Shown here piece by piece: positions 53,804 to 63,262 of a stretch of 64,000 nt of DNA. The notes beneath the pieces were generated by a model. That model had not been told where the DNA came from, searched no databases, and saw only the letters and a list, made by a program, of their open reading frames with translations. The position numbers and the translations under genes were made by a program. Each line of letters begins with the position of its first letter. The stretch's first letter is position 1. This stretch comes from Posidoniimonas polymericola (GTDB lineage Bacteria > Planctomycetota > Planctomycetia > Pirellulales > Lacipirellulaceae), in assembly GCF_007859935.1 (NCBI RefSeq), contig NZ_SJPO01000004.1:1-64000 (forward strand). The letters run 5' to 3'.

Positions 53804-54964
53804 ATGCCGTCACCATCGCTCGCTGCTGTCCCCCTGCGGTTTTTCCCCCCCGCCCTGCTGGCTGTGCTCAGCGTGGCCCTCGCCTGGCCAGCGACCGGCT
53901 ACTCTCAGCAAGACGCCACCGAAGCGCCCGCCAGCGAGACCATCGTGATCGCCGCCCGCGAAACGCCGCCCTTCACGATGAAGGGCCCCGACGGGCAGTG
54001 GTCCGGCATCTGCATCGACCTGCTCCGCGAGGTGCAGGCCGACCTGCAGGGGGCGACCGACAACGAGGTCTCGCTGGAGTTCCGCGAGCTCGGCCTGAAC
54101 GAACTGCTCGCCGCGGTCGAGCAGGGCGAGGTGGACCTCGGCGTCGGCGCGATCACGGTCAATTACGAACGGGAGCGGCGGATGGACTTCTCGCACCCGT
54201 TCCACAGCTCGGGCCTCGGCATCGCGATTGGCTCCCAGGAACAAGACGACAGCTGGCTGGGGGTCGCCCGGGCGGTGCTGTCGCCGACCTTCGTCAAGGT
54301 CGTGGCCGGCCTGTTCGCGGCGCTGCTGGTCAGCGCGGTGGCGGTATACTTCTTCGAGCGGCGTGGCAACCCCGAGCAGTTCGGCGGCGGAGCGGTCCGC
54401 GGGATCGGCTCCGGGATGTGGTGGGCGGCGGTGACGCTGACCACGGTGGGCTACGGCGACAAGGCGCCGAAGACCCTGCCCGGTCGGCTGATCGGGTTGG
54501 TGTGGATGTTCGCCGGGCTGTTCATCATCGCCAGTTTCACGGCGTCGGTGACCTCGGCGTTGACCATCAACCAGCTCAAGGCAGGCATCACGGGCCCCGG
54601 CGATCTAGTCAACGCACGCGTCGCGACCGTCGAGGGCTCGACCGCGGACGCCTACCTGCGGGCGCGTGGCGTTGGTGCGAGTCTTCACGGCACGGCGGCG
54701 GACGCGTTGGCGAGCCTGCGTAGCGGCGAGGTCGACGCGGTGGTCTACGACGCCCCGATACTCCGCTACCAGGTTGCGCAGCAATCGGGTGGCGGGCTCG
54801 CGGCGCTGCCGGTAATCTTTGCTCCGCAGGAATACGCGTTCCCACTCCCCAACGAGAGCAAACTCCGCGAGCCAATCAACCGCACCCTGCTCCGCGTTAC
54901 CGGCCAGCCGGCCTGGCGGCAGTCGCTGGAGAAGTACTTGGGCGAGCGTTTCGACGAGCTGTAA
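53804..54964 (+). CDS. GluR0-like ligand-gated potassium channel
   Basis: A 386-residue protein joining a bipartite solute-binding domain to a K+ pore. It has a signal peptide (1-34, ending GYSQ). Ligand-binding half 1 is ETPPFTMKGPDGQWSGICID with VNYERERRMDFSHPF (Arg near 123-126). The pore has helix at about 163-183, selectivity filter TVGYGD at 214-219, and helix at about 228-250 with SFTASVTSALT, like the SYTANLAA segment of ionotropic glutamate receptors. Binding half 2 follows (VATVEGSTADAYLRARG, AVVYDAPI). AAAGGAG at 53793-53799 precedes the ATG. The ligand, probably an amino acid, is not known. Confidence 0.9.
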   Translation: MPSPSLAAVPLRFFPPALLAVLSVALAWPATGYSQQDATEAPASETIVIAARETPPFTMKGPDGQWSGICIDLLREVQADLQGATDNEVSLEFRELGLNELLAAVEQGEVDLGVGAITVNYERERRMDFSHPFHSSGLGIAIGSQEQDDSWLGVARAVLSPTFVKVVAGLFAALLVSAVAVYFFERRGNPEQFGGGAVRGIGSGMWWAAVTLTTVGYGDKAPKTLPGRLIGLVWMFAGLFIIASFTASVTSALTINQLKAGITGPGDLVNARVATVEGSTADAYLRARGVGASLHGTAADALASLRSGEVDAVVYDAPILRYQVAQQSGGGLAALPVIFAPQEYAFPLPNESKLREPINRTLLRVTGQPAWRQSLEKYLGERFDEL

Positions 54965-55027
54965 TCGTCGCCTGCCCCGCCGCCCCCTCGAGCTCACTCT
55001 GGCCGCCTTCCCTCCAGGACCCTCCCT

Positions 55028-56086
55028 ATGTTTCGCAAGCGTCGCCCCCAAATCGGCGCCCGCCCCGGCACCTTGGCGATCCCCAAACGGGCGCCCGAGC
55101 CGCGGATCCATATGATCACTTACGATCCGGACAAGCTGCAGGAGGGACCCGTCACCGAGACCGACGACCTGCGTCAGGCCTTCGACGAGTCGGACGTCAC
55201 GTGGATCGACGTGCAAGGATTCGGCGACCGCTCGCTGATGCACGAGCTCGGTGACATGTTCGAATTGCACCCGCTGCTGCTCGAGGACCTGGTCAACGTG
55301 CCACAGCGTCCCAAGGCCGAAGACTACGGTGACCAGCTGCTGCTGGTGGTGCGGATGGTTCGGCTCGACGACGAGGGGGAGCTGGACGCGGAGCAGGTGA
55401 GCATCGTGCTGGCGCCGCACTATGTGCTCACCTTCCAGGAGAAACACGGCGACATCCTCGACCCGGTGCGGCGGCGGCTGCGGGGCGGCAAGGGGATCAT
55501 CCGCCAGCAGCCCGCCAGCTACCTGGCGTACGCCATCGCCGACACCATCATCGACGGCTACTACCCGGTGCTGGACGCGATCGGCGAAGAGATCGATGCG
55601 CTCGACGAGGTCGTGATCAGCCAGCCGAGCCCCGAGCTGCTGCGCCGGCTCAACGACATGAAGAACCGCCTGGTGATGCTCCGCCGCTGGCTGTGGGCCC
55701 AACGCGAGGCGGTCAACACCCTGATGCGGGACGACAGCGAGCTGATCACCGACGAGCTGCGGGTCTTCCTCCGCGACACCTACAGCCACTGTGTGCAGAC
55801 CGCCGAGGTCGCCGAGATGTACCGCGAGATGATCACCGGCCTGATGAACACCTACATGTCGGCGGTCGCCAACCGCACCAACGAGGTGATGAAGGTGCTC
55901 ACCATCATGGCCAGCATCTTCATCCCGCTGACCTTCCTGGCAGGCATCTACGGCATGAACTTCGAGCACATGCCCGAGCTGCACATGAAGTGGGCCTACC
56001 CGGCCGTGTGGTTCACGATGATCGCCACCGCCGGCGGGATGCTGGTGTTCTTCTGGCGGAAGGGCTGGCTGGGGGGAGGGCCGTAG
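55028..56086 (+). CDS. corA: CorA family magnesium/cobalt transporter
   Basis: A 352-residue pentameric ion channel. The large N-terminal cytoplasmic funnel has VTWIDVQGFGDRSLMHELG and DQLLLVVRMVRLDDEGELDAEQ, and a long stalk helix follows (about 190-285). Two C-terminal helices flank the signature GMN in AGIYGMNFEHMPELH (about 306-320), followed by the basic tail KGWLGGGP. The length is typical. It follows the channel gene by about 60 nt on the same strand. Confidence 0.93.
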   Translation: MFRKRRPQIGARPGTLAIPKRAPEPRIHMITYDPDKLQEGPVTETDDLRQAFDESDVTWIDVQGFGDRSLMHELGDMFELHPLLLEDLVNVPQRPKAEDYGDQLLLVVRMVRLDDEGELDAEQVSIVLAPHYVLTFQEKHGDILDPVRRRLRGGKGIIRQQPASYLAYAIADTIIDGYYPVLDAIGEEIDALDEVVISQPSPELLRRLNDMKNRLVMLRRWLWAQREAVNTLMRDDSELITDELRVFLRDTYSHCVQTAEVAEMYREMITGLMNTYMSAVANRTNEVMKVLTIMASIFIPLTFLAGIYGMNFEHMPELHMKWAYPAVWFTMIATAGGMLVFFWRKGWLGGGP

Positions 56087-56128
56087 TGCTGGGAGGCTCG
56101 TAGCGTTCGCAGAAACGAGGCCGCAAGC

Positions 56129-57112
56129 CTAGGGCGGCGCCTCGCCGCCGGCCCGTGTCGCGGCCGCCAGCCAAACCAAAAGCTCCACGGAACCGGACTC
56201 GAACGCGGCCGAACCATCGCACCGCAGCAGCTGCACGCCGCCGGGGTGGTGGCTGCGGGCGGCCAGGCGGGCCCTCTGCTGACGGGCGTTCATGCAGTCC
56301 CACTCGGAAGCGTTGGGCAGCAGGGCGTGGTTGTAGAGGGTGTTGCCGTAGTTCCCGAGAACCCACTTGGCGCCGCGCTCGCCGTACCAACCGCCGCTCG
56401 ACGCCGACTGGCAGTCACCCGCCGGAGTGTCGGCGCCGCCGGGGAGCTCGAGCATGTACTCCTGCGACTGGGCGCCGGTCGGCTGGACGAGGTCCGCCGG
56501 CGCCGCTCCCGGGCCGAGGGTCCGCTCGGCGAACGCAACGGTGTGCGAAGAGCCGTCGGTCAGGTCGCGGAAGCGGGTGGTCGAGGCCGAATAGAACACG
56601 CCGTCGGCGTCGGTCAGGCTGCCGTAGTCAACGGTCCCCGAACCGGCGTTGGCGGCGTAGCTTGTTGCGGCGAACTCGACCCCCGGAACACGCGGGGCGT
56701 GGGGCTCGCTGGGGCAGAGGAAGGTGGCGACCGGCGTCGTCGCCGCGGGGTAGTTTGCCTGACCATCGAACACCACCCCGCCGCCGATGCCGAAGGTCGT
56801 CGGCGCCTGGGAAAGGTCCATCGTTGCAAACAGATTTCCCCCTTCGAGGTACTCGAGCAGGTGTGTCTGGGCAGAGAAGACCTCCGGCAGCGGCGCCCCC
56901 CGCCCCGCCGGGAACCGCCGGTGGGCGGCGTGGAACGAGTGCAGCGCCAAACCAAGCTGCTTGAGATTATTGGAACACGCCGCCCGCCGGGCGGCGCCGC
57001 GGGCGGCCTGCACCGCCGGCAGCAGCAGCGCGACCAGCGTCCCGATGATGGCAATGACAACCAGCAACTCAACCAGAGTGAACGCGCGGCGGTTGCAGTG
57101 CGCAAGCGTCAA
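56129..57112 (-). CDS. DUF1559 protein with pseudopilin N-terminus
   Basis: About 327 residues if started at TTG 57112, giving [20 protein letters not shown], which places a basic tail directly before the prepilin-peptidase helix. Longer starts exist (ATG 57211, 57283) but would add a non-family stretch. The DUF1559 hallmark follows ([20 protein letters not shown], then [16 protein letters not shown]), with the C-terminal CDGSAAF in place of the H-x9-DG ending ([14 protein letters not shown]). Secreted or membrane-anchored, part of the large DUF1559 set of planctomycetes. It lies downstream of corA on the opposite strand. Confidence 0.82.
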   Translation of the reverse strand: MTLAHCNRRAFTLVELLVVIAIIGTLVALLLPAVQAARGAARRAACSNNLKQLGLALHSFHAAHRRFPAGRGAPLPEVFSAQTHLLEYLEGGNLFATMDLSQAPTTFGIGGGVVFDGQANYPAATTPVATFLCPSEPHAPRVPGVEFAATSYAANAGSGTVDYGSLTDADGVFYSASTTRFRDLTDGSSHTVAFAERTLGPGAAPADLVQPTGAQSQEYMLELPGGADTPAGDCQSASSGGWYGERGAKWVLGNYGNTLYNHALLPNASEWDCMNARQQRARLAARSHHPGGVQLLRCDGSAAFESGSVELLVWLAAATRAGGEAPP

Positions 57113-57322
57113 CGGAGTGCCTTGCCTCGGGTTGGTAGCGCAGCGGCAAAAGCCGCGTACGTTGCGGGGGTGCTCGGTGGCGGACAGACGCACGCCACGC
57201 GGTGCCTCCATGCTAGTCCAACTAACCCGCACGGGACAGAACGGCGCCGAGGGGGAGGCAGGAAACCTCGGAACCGACCGCAAACGCCGGCCACGCCGAA
57301 AGCGTGGACCGGCGATGAAAAG

Positions 57323-57684
57323 TGGAGGCGGCGGGAATCGAACCCGCGTCCCGCAATAGTTCCACGTGAGCGTCTACGTGCATAGTCGGCGGGTTTGATT
57401 TCGCGCTACGGTCGCCTCGCCGACAGGGCTACCGCAACGCTAGCCGAGAACTTGATTTAGTCGCGGGCGTGCCCAGCAGTGACCCGCGACGATCCGGAGG
57501 GGGTTATACGAGTCGTCAGCCGATTCCGGCGACCAACTGGGACTCGGGCAGCCTAGTTCTAGGCAGCCAAAGCGTAGTTACCTTCGGCAATTGAAGGTTT
57601 TAATCGGCTTTTTACGTGGGCCACCGATCAACCACGGCACGCAACTGCACGCTTCTGCCATCCGGTCGAACCCAGTTCGCCCCC
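57323..57684 (-). ncRNA. ssrA: Transfer-messenger RNA (tmRNA)
   Basis: On the minus strand the 5' end GGGGGCGAACTGGGTTCGAC (from 57684) has the tRNA-like acceptor and D-loop start of tmRNA. The 3' end has the T arm GCGGGTTCGATTCCCGC and CGCCTCC closing the acceptor stem with GGGGGCG (one G-U), ending at the discriminator A at 57323. CCA is not encoded. The tag frame at 57588-57559 reads A-E-G-N-Y-A-L-A-A-stop (TAG), a standard ending ALAA for ClpXP. The length of 362 nt fits one-piece tmRNA. Trans-translation rescues stalled ribosomes. Confidence 0.95.
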
Positions 57685-57790
57685 GAAAGCTTAGCGCAGC
57701 TCTTTATTGTATTCGGTCGGCTGCACCGCGGATAGCAGCGAAAATCCGCGGGAGGCGGCGACTTCGGGTCAAACTCCCTGGTTGGCTCGA

Positions 57791-57817
57791 TTGACACCGC
57801 CGCCGGCCTCCTACTAT
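57791..57817 (+). promoter_or_regulatory. Promoter of tRNA-Val
   Basis: TTGACA at 57791-57796 and TACTAT at 57812-57817, 15 nt apart, 14 nt before the mature tRNA. Both hexamers are close to sigma-70 consensus; the spacing is two shorter than ideal. Confidence 0.5.
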
Positions 57818-57831
57818 TCTTGGGGTCTTGC

Positions 57832-57907
<76 letters not shown>

Positions 57908-57961
57908 TCTTTTTCTGCTGCTCGGAAACGTCGTTTTTGGGGCCCGATTGGACCCGCCGCG

Positions 57962-59266
57962 CTAGCTAGCTCGCTGAGGGTCGGGTGCGGCCCGTCGGGC
58001 GGCACGGCCGCGTACGAGGAACGCCATCGCGAACGCCACGGCGGTGGCCGTGCTGAGAATGGCGGGCGCCAGCCAGAAGGTCGACCAATCGTACGGCGGT
58101 GGCGACACCCCCTCGGGCGTGAGCGAAGCCTGCTGCATAAACCCGACCAAGAGCGCGCCGCCGAGGTGGCCGACGCCGCCGGTCGCGATTGCGTTAAGGC
58201 CTTGGGCGGCGCCGCGTTGCGCCGGCCCCGAGAGCTGATCGACGATCATCACGCCCGCTACATAGACGAACACGTAGCAGGGGCCGTGGACGATGATGGC
58301 ACCGTACACGGCTGCGGTCCAACCGAGAGACGACGCGAGCGTCAGCAGTCCGTACCGAACCGACCAGGCCAGGACGCCTAGGAAGAAGACCCGGCTCAGC
58401 CCGAGCCGCGCGGACAACATCGGCAGGGCGGCAAGGCACATGAGGTCCGACAGCTGGCCCAGGGTCATCAACGCCGCGGGGCTAGGGTAGCCGGCCCAAT
58501 TAAGAAACAGGTTGGCGTAGTTGTTGTAGGCCATGCTCGGCACCACGGCCAATGCGGCGATGACCAGGAAGCCGATGAGCGGTCGGTTCGACGCGAGCCC
58601 CCGCGTGGGGCGGCGGTCCTTCTGCTGGCCGCCGCGCTCGGCGAGCATGGGCCTGGTCCGAGGAAGGCTCAACGCGTAGGCCGCCATCGCCAGACTGGAC
58701 CAAGCGCCAATTGCCAGCGGAACGCCCGTGCTCTCGATCTCGGCGCCGAAGAGCCACGGCCAGCCAACGCCGATAAAGAGGCCCGCCGAGATCCAGCCGC
58801 CGGTCGCGAACAGCCGCGCGTGGGGGTACTGCCGCTCGGGATCGGAGAGGTGCTCGAGCGCGATCTTGTTGGTCAGCGAGCACGACGGGTTAAAGCAGTT
58901 CCAGTAGAGCAGCAACGCGACGAAGAACCATTGCTCGCTGTCGGTCGAGTGCATCCACCATGCCGCCGCCGCGCAACCGACGTGCAGCAACGCGACCAAC
59001 CGGTCGGCCGCCAGGAAGCGGTCGCTGAGGAACCCGAATACCAGCGGCGAGACCAGACTCCCGATCGCGCCGGAGATCGTGCTGAAGCCAATAAACCCCG
59101 CGGAGAAGATCGCGGCGCCCTGCTCTCCGGTGTTGGCGCCGATGTACGTCCCCACGGTCACTGCCCAGACGCCCAATGGCCAGTACTGGAGCAACATCAT
59201 CGCGGCGATCCGCGGGAAGATGTTGCTGGGCGGTCTCGTGTCGCCGCTGGTTGGGCGTTCGGGCAT
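57962..59266 (-). CDS. MFS transporter, nucleoside:H+ symporter type
   Basis: A 434-residue, 12-helix transporter. The early helices contain MMLLQYWPLGVWAVTVGTYI and GFIGFSTISGAIGSLVSPLV followed by FLSDRF, the nucleoside symporter (NupG/XapB) opening. A central Gln/Arg-rich loop (about 210-225) precedes the second half, which has AALPMLSARLGLSRVF and a Tyr/Val-rich helix with IVHGPCYVFVYVAGVMIVDQ. Family assignment is reasonable; whether the substrate is a nucleoside is not certain. It faces away from tRNA-Val with its stop near the tRNA. Confidence 0.8.
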   Translation of the reverse strand: MPERPTSGDTRPPSNIFPRIAAMMLLQYWPLGVWAVTVGTYIGANTGEQGAAIFSAGFIGFSTISGAIGSLVSPLVFGFLSDRFLAADRLVALLHVGCAAAAWWMHSTDSEQWFFVALLLYWNCFNPSCSLTNKIALEHLSDPERQYPHARLFATGGWISAGLFIGVGWPWLFGAEIESTGVPLAIGAWSSLAMAAYALSLPRTRPMLAERGGQQKDRRPTRGLASNRPLIGFLVIAALAVVPSMAYNNYANLFLNWAGYPSPAALMTLGQLSDLMCLAALPMLSARLGLSRVFFLGVLAWSVRYGLLTLASSLGWTAAVYGAIIVHGPCYVFVYVAGVMIVDQLSGPAQRGAAQGLNAIATGGVGHLGGALLVGFMQQASLTPEGVSPPPYDWSTFWLAPAILSTATAVAFAMAFLVRGRAARRAAPDPQRAS

Positions 59267-59393
59267 GAAGAGCGAGCGGCGGCGTTGGAGCGTTCAGCGG
59301 CCACGCACCAGCCCAGCAGGGCTGCGGTAGGGCACACTCAAGAGTAGCAGCGCCAGCCGCCGCACGCCACCGACTCGCTCCCAGACCGTCACA

Positions 59394-60872
59394 TCACGAT
59401 CGTCCTACGCGCGCCCAGCAGCCGAGACTCGCGAGACCGATCAGCGCGAGCGAGCTGGGACCGGGGACGGCGGCCGCCGGAAGGCTTCTACCGCCAAAGT
59501 GGTCACGCCAGACGGCGTAGTCGGCGGCGTCGACGACGCCGTCGTAGTTGCCGTCGGCGCCCGAGCCGTAGACGGCGGTCCTTGCTCCGTACGCTCCCCG
59601 CCACACGAGGTAGTCACCCGCTCCCACGACGCCGTCGTGGTCGTAGTCGCCCGTGGGGGCGGTCGACTCGAGCAGCTCAGCGGCCGCCGATAGTTCGAGC
59701 GCGGCGAGCATGCCGGAGACCCCGTCGAGGTTCGACATGGCCCCGGCGTCCTCGGCGTAGGACCTCCTCGCCAGGAACAAGCGGTACACGAGTTCGAGTT
59801 CCGCCTCACCGTAGGCGACTCCCGTGTGCTCCTGGACGCGTGCGAGGTAGTCGAAGCCGGTTTCGTTGGTCGGCTCGAACATGGTCCCTTCGCCGAAGTC
59901 GTTGAACGTCGCGAGCTGCAGGAAGTCGACTCGATTGGCGAACTGAGCGGCCTGGTTCAATACGGCGTCGAGAGTCGCGCCGCCATCGTGGGGGATCTCA
60001 AACGGCACGGGCGAGCCGGCGCCCCCTTCGGAGTAGAAGTCGTCGAAACCTGGGTAGGCGACGCCGCCGGCCAACTCGAGGTTCGGCGCACGGTAGCGAT
60101 AAAAGCTGTCCTGATGCCCAAGGTGGTTGTTTTGCGCCTCGTCCTCGTAGATCCACGCGTACTCGCCCGCGGCGTTGCCGCCCGCGTCCTGGGACTCGTA
60201 CCACAGCGGCATGAAGGCGACCGGCTCGTCTGCCTGGGCGAGGATCTGCGTCCACTGGCTTTCCGTCTGGAAGTTGATCGGGCCGAAGGACGCCAGCAGC
60301 GGCTCTGCGGAAGGGCCCAGCCGGATGTAGCTCGGGTGGCTGAAGTAGTTATCGTTCAAGTACGAGACGTTCGCTTCGGCCTGTCCGATGTTGGCGGAGA
60401 AGCGGTCCTCGAGCACGACCGCGAAGTCGAGCCCAAAGTCGCCGAGCCGGTCGACAAGTGCATTGCTGTTCGACAGCAGACTGCCGATGTCGCCGTTGGT
60501 CCCCTCGACGCCGTACCAGTCGATCATCACGCCGTCGACGCCCGAGAGCTTCATGAGCAGCAGGTGGTACTCGATCACGTCGGGGTCGCTCGAGGCGTAC
60601 GGCCCGATCTTGGGGTAGTAGTGTGACGCGATCTGCCGGCGACCGCTGGCGTCGATCACGTTGGGGTTCTGCGTGTTCATCCGCCAGTGCCAGCCCCACT
60701 GTCCAGGGCCGAGGGTGTCGGGGGTCTCGAACCAGGGCATGTAGTGCATGTACACCTTCGCCGGGTTCGACTTTTCAACCTGAGCGGCGTGCGCCGGAGT
60801 CACGCAGCAGCATACTCGTAGCAGCAGAGCCAACAAGAGCCAGAGAATTGTTCTTCGAGAGGCAATACGCAT
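59394..60872 (-). CDS. Secreted GH99/GH71-like protein with dockerin repeats and PEP-CTERM
   Basis: A 492-residue exported protein. Signal peptide is at 1-33 (LWLLLALLLRVCCCVTPAHA). The body starts KVYMHYMPWFETPDTLGPGQ and WGWHWRMN, with VDGVMIDWYGVEGTNGD and FLQLATFNDFGEGTMFEPT, features of the GH99/GH71-like TIM-barrel group (endo-alpha-mannanase-like). Catalytic activity is not shown. Two dockerin-like repeats follow (DYDHDGVVGAGDYLVWRGAY and NYDGVVDAADYAVWRDHFGG). The end VPGPSSLALIGLASLGCWARVGRS is a PEP-CTERM variant (PGPS). The start at 60872 gives MRIASRR; 60920 is an alternative. Confidence 0.82.
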   Translation of the reverse strand: MRIASRRTILWLLLALLLRVCCCVTPAHAAQVEKSNPAKVYMHYMPWFETPDTLGPGQWGWHWRMNTQNPNVIDASGRRQIASHYYPKIGPYASSDPDVIEYHLLLMKLSGVDGVMIDWYGVEGTNGDIGSLLSNSNALVDRLGDFGLDFAVVLEDRFSANIGQAEANVSYLNDNYFSHPSYIRLGPSAEPLLASFGPINFQTESQWTQILAQADEPVAFMPLWYESQDAGGNAAGEYAWIYEDEAQNNHLGHQDSFYRYRAPNLELAGGVAYPGFDDFYSEGGAGSPVPFEIPHDGGATLDAVLNQAAQFANRVDFLQLATFNDFGEGTMFEPTNETGFDYLARVQEHTGVAYGEAELELVYRLFLARRSYAEDAGAMSNLDGVSGMLAALELSAAAELLESTAPTGDYDHDGVVGAGDYLVWRGAYGARTAVYGSGADGNYDGVVDAADYAVWRDHFGGRSLPAAAVPGPSSLALIGLASLGCWARVGRS

Positions 60873-60972
60873 AGAGATCCGAGACGCCGGAGCTGCGGAT
60901 GGAATGAGATGACAACGCACGCGGGCCTGCGTCGACCGCTGTAGTCTAACACGCCGCCGGGAGGGGCGTCGG

Positions 60973-62121
60973 CTAGTTCGCGACCAGGTCCTCTAGGTTG
61001 CGACTCCCTCGCGCCCGGTGGACCTCCAGGTCGATATTGAAACTGACGCTATCGACCGAACCATCGCAAAACACGACCTGGAACACGCCAGTGTGGGCCG
61101 AACCAAAGTTGAACTGCAACGTGCGTTCGCTCGCAGTCGCTGGGTAGTAGGCCGAGTCGCCGGTCTTCGTCATCCACTGCTGGTACTCACCCGAACTCAT
61201 ATCGGGCAGCGGCGGCACCCACGCCGACACGATGTTGTCGCGGTCAAAGCCGTTGTAGGCGCCCTGGTCGTCGAACAACGACGTGCCGGTGGAGTACAGG
61301 TCCGACTCGCGCATCCGCTCGCCGACGATGTAGGTCTTCGACGTGCCGTCGGTAATCTTGCGCATCGGCACCGGCGTTCGCGGCAGGATCATGCCGTTGC
61401 TGCCTGACCCCATCCGCGCGAACCAGTTGTCGACGCCCAAGCCGGGCAGGCTCTTGTCCCAGGCCGCGGCCTGGGCAAAGCTGCTCGGCCCCGGACCGTC
61501 GAGCATGAGGAAACGACGCACCTCGACGGCGCTGCCCGACGCGGCCGCCGCGTCGTACGCCTGCTGCGTGCCGCCACCCCGGCACCCGGCGTAGTCGCTG
61601 CGGAAGGCCAGCCCCGGATTCTGAGCGAAGTCGGCCCCCGTGTTGCGGTAGCCACTGTTGTTGTTTGATCCGTTATCCAGCAGAGGGTACGGGTCGGCCT
61701 GGCGCCGGCTGGGGCAGTTCATCACGGAAATCTGCGTCACCAGCAGTTGTCGCATGGCGTCGTCGCGCGCAGCGGAGTTGGGCGCCGTGCCCGTTCCTAT
61801 TTCGCGGAGGGTCCCCTCTTCCAGGAACGCTAGGATGCTGTAGAGCCAGCTGCCGGGCTGAGACTTTCCGGCGCCGCCGTCAGGCTCTGGCATCCACAGG
61901 TACCCCCAGCCGCCACTCGGGAAGTACCCGTAGGTGTCGTGGTGGTTCTGCAACGCCAGCCCGATGTTCTTGAGGTTGCTGGTGCATTGTGTCCGCCGGG
62001 CGGCCTCGCGCGCCGACTGCACCGCCGGCAGGAGCAACGCTACCAGCACGCCGATGATGGCGATCACAACGAGAAGCTCTACGAGCGTGAATGCTCGCCG
62101 ATGATGTTGCTGACTGGCCAT
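60973..62121 (-). CDS. DUF1559 protein with pseudopilin N-terminus
   Basis: A 382-residue protein. ATG 62121 has an excellent ribosome site (AGGAGG, about 6 nt before), which fixes the start as [20 protein letters not shown]. The typical sequence follows ([20 protein letters not shown], then [20 protein letters not shown]). The C-terminal part has [20 protein letters not shown], the H-x9-DG block, in full. A canonical family member, probably built into an envelope pilus-like structure. It sits between secreted PEP-CTERM genes on the same strand. Confidence 0.9.
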   Translation of the reverse strand: MASQQHHRRAFTLVELLVVIAIIGVLVALLLPAVQSAREAARRTQCTSNLKNIGLALQNHHDTYGYFPSGGWGYLWMPEPDGGAGKSQPGSWLYSILAFLEEGTLREIGTGTAPNSAARDDAMRQLLVTQISVMNCPSRRQADPYPLLDNGSNNNSGYRNTGADFAQNPGLAFRSDYAGCRGGGTQQAYDAAAASGSAVEVRRFLMLDGPGPSSFAQAAAWDKSLPGLGVDNWFARMGSGSNGMILPRTPVPMRKITDGTSKTYIVGERMRESDLYSTGTSLFDDQGAYNGFDRDNIVSAWVPPLPDMSSGEYQQWMTKTGDSAYYPATASERTLQFNFGSAHTGVFQVVFCDGSVDSVSFNIDLEVHRARGSRNLEDLVAN

Positions 62122-62210
62122 TCCAACCTCCTGATCCGGGCCTGAAGAGAGCTCCTGCGCACGCCGCCCGCAGTAAGTCGGGGGCCTGCCCCAGCCCCCG
62201 AGTTCCGACG

Positions 62211-63221
62211 CTAACCGCGTCGCCGCGGACCGCACCCAACAACCGTGGCGACGGCGATCAGCCACGCGGCGGGGGGTGATGGGACGGACGCCGTAAAACC
62301 GACCCCCGGCGGGGTCGCAGGGCCACCGTAGTTGCTGACCCACAGGTCGTAGTCCTCGCCGTCCACAATTCCGCTGCCGTCTCCCGCGCCCCCCAACGCC
62401 GACTCGTCGCCGTCGAGGTTGTCACGCCAGATGGTGTAGTCGGCGCCGTTGACGACCAGGTCGCCGTTAAAGTCGCCCGGGATCGCGGGGACGTCGACGG
62501 CTTCGATGCTCATCGCGTTCAGGTACCCCAGCGAGCCCTGGGCTCCGACGAAGTCGACATAAAGGATCGCCCCGTCCTGGGGCGCCAGCCCGATGAGTTC
62601 GGCCACCGCGTCTCGATTGTGCGACGACGCGTCCACGCCGTCCTGCACCTCCAGCGACACCGAGTCCACCAGCGTGGAGTAAGTGTTGTCGTTGTATACC
62701 GAGTACACCGTGGTCTGGTCGGTGCTGTACTTGTGCGAGCCGAAGAACGTCAGGTTGTAGCGTTTCGAAGCGTCGAGGCCCTGCAGCTCGAAGCGGACGT
62801 TGTTGGGGTCGGTCCCCGGGCCGGCGACGAAGTCGAACGCCGCGGCGAGCGAACCGCCGAGGTCTCCCAACGCCTGCGCGTCAATGTCGGTCAGGAACAC
62901 ATCAAACGCCTGCTGGCCCGCGGTCGTCGGTCCGGCCGGCCCGTTGTAGCTGTCGGTGGCAACCGGCGTGCTGAAACCAAAATCGACGGTTGTCGGCACG
63001 TTGTTGACGTCGACCAGGTTCTCGATGAACACGCCGGTCGGGATGCTGGTCCAGTAGTTGCCGTTGTCGTCAGCGCCCGCGACGCTCAGGCCGCGGAAAG
63101 ATGAGTCGGCGCCGAAATCCAGCAGCAGCTTCTGCCCGCGGGCCGACGACGACAGGCAAATCGCCACCGCGACCGCCGCCCACAGCCGGGGGGACCTCGG
63201 CCTTAACTCTAGTCTTCGCAT
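62211..63221 (-). CDS. Secreted protein with dockerin-like repeats, paralog of the next gene
   Basis: A 336-residue exported protein starting at ATG 63221. Signal peptide is at 1-29 ([14 protein letters not shown] before QKLLL). The domain of about 200 residues has [50 protein letters not shown] and [20 protein letters not shown]. Two dockerin-type repeats ([20 protein letters not shown] and [18 protein letters not shown]) are followed by a hydrophobic stretch and PRRRG; the usual PEP reads PSP. The upstream gene encodes the same domain without dockerins. Function unknown. Confidence 0.8.
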   Translation of the reverse strand: MRRLELRPRSPRLWAAVAVAICLSSSARGQKLLLDFGADSSFRGLSVAGADDNGNYWTSIPTGVFIENLVDVNNVPTTVDFGFSTPVATDSYNGPAGPTTAGQQAFDVFLTDIDAQALGDLGGSLAAAFDFVAGPGTDPNNVRFELQGLDASKRYNLTFFGSHKYSTDQTTVYSVYNDNTYSTLVDSVSLEVQDGVDASSHNRDAVAELIGLAPQDGAILYVDFVGAQGSLGYLNAMSIEAVDVPAIPGDFNGDLVVNGADYTIWRDNLDGDESALGGAGDGSGIVDGEDYDLWVSNYGGPATPPGVGFTASVPSPPAAWLIAVATVVGCGPRRRG

Positions 63222-63262
63222 AGCTGTCGCCTCAGTTCGGTGTAGTGGGTAGGTGCGAACCC

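Noticed and set aside
52346-54964. An 872-residue frame that would fuse a long N-terminal part to the potassium channel
   Set aside because: The first 486 residues are antisense to the aminotransferase and sulfotransferase genes. The signal peptide and AAAGGAG site at 53804 set the real start.
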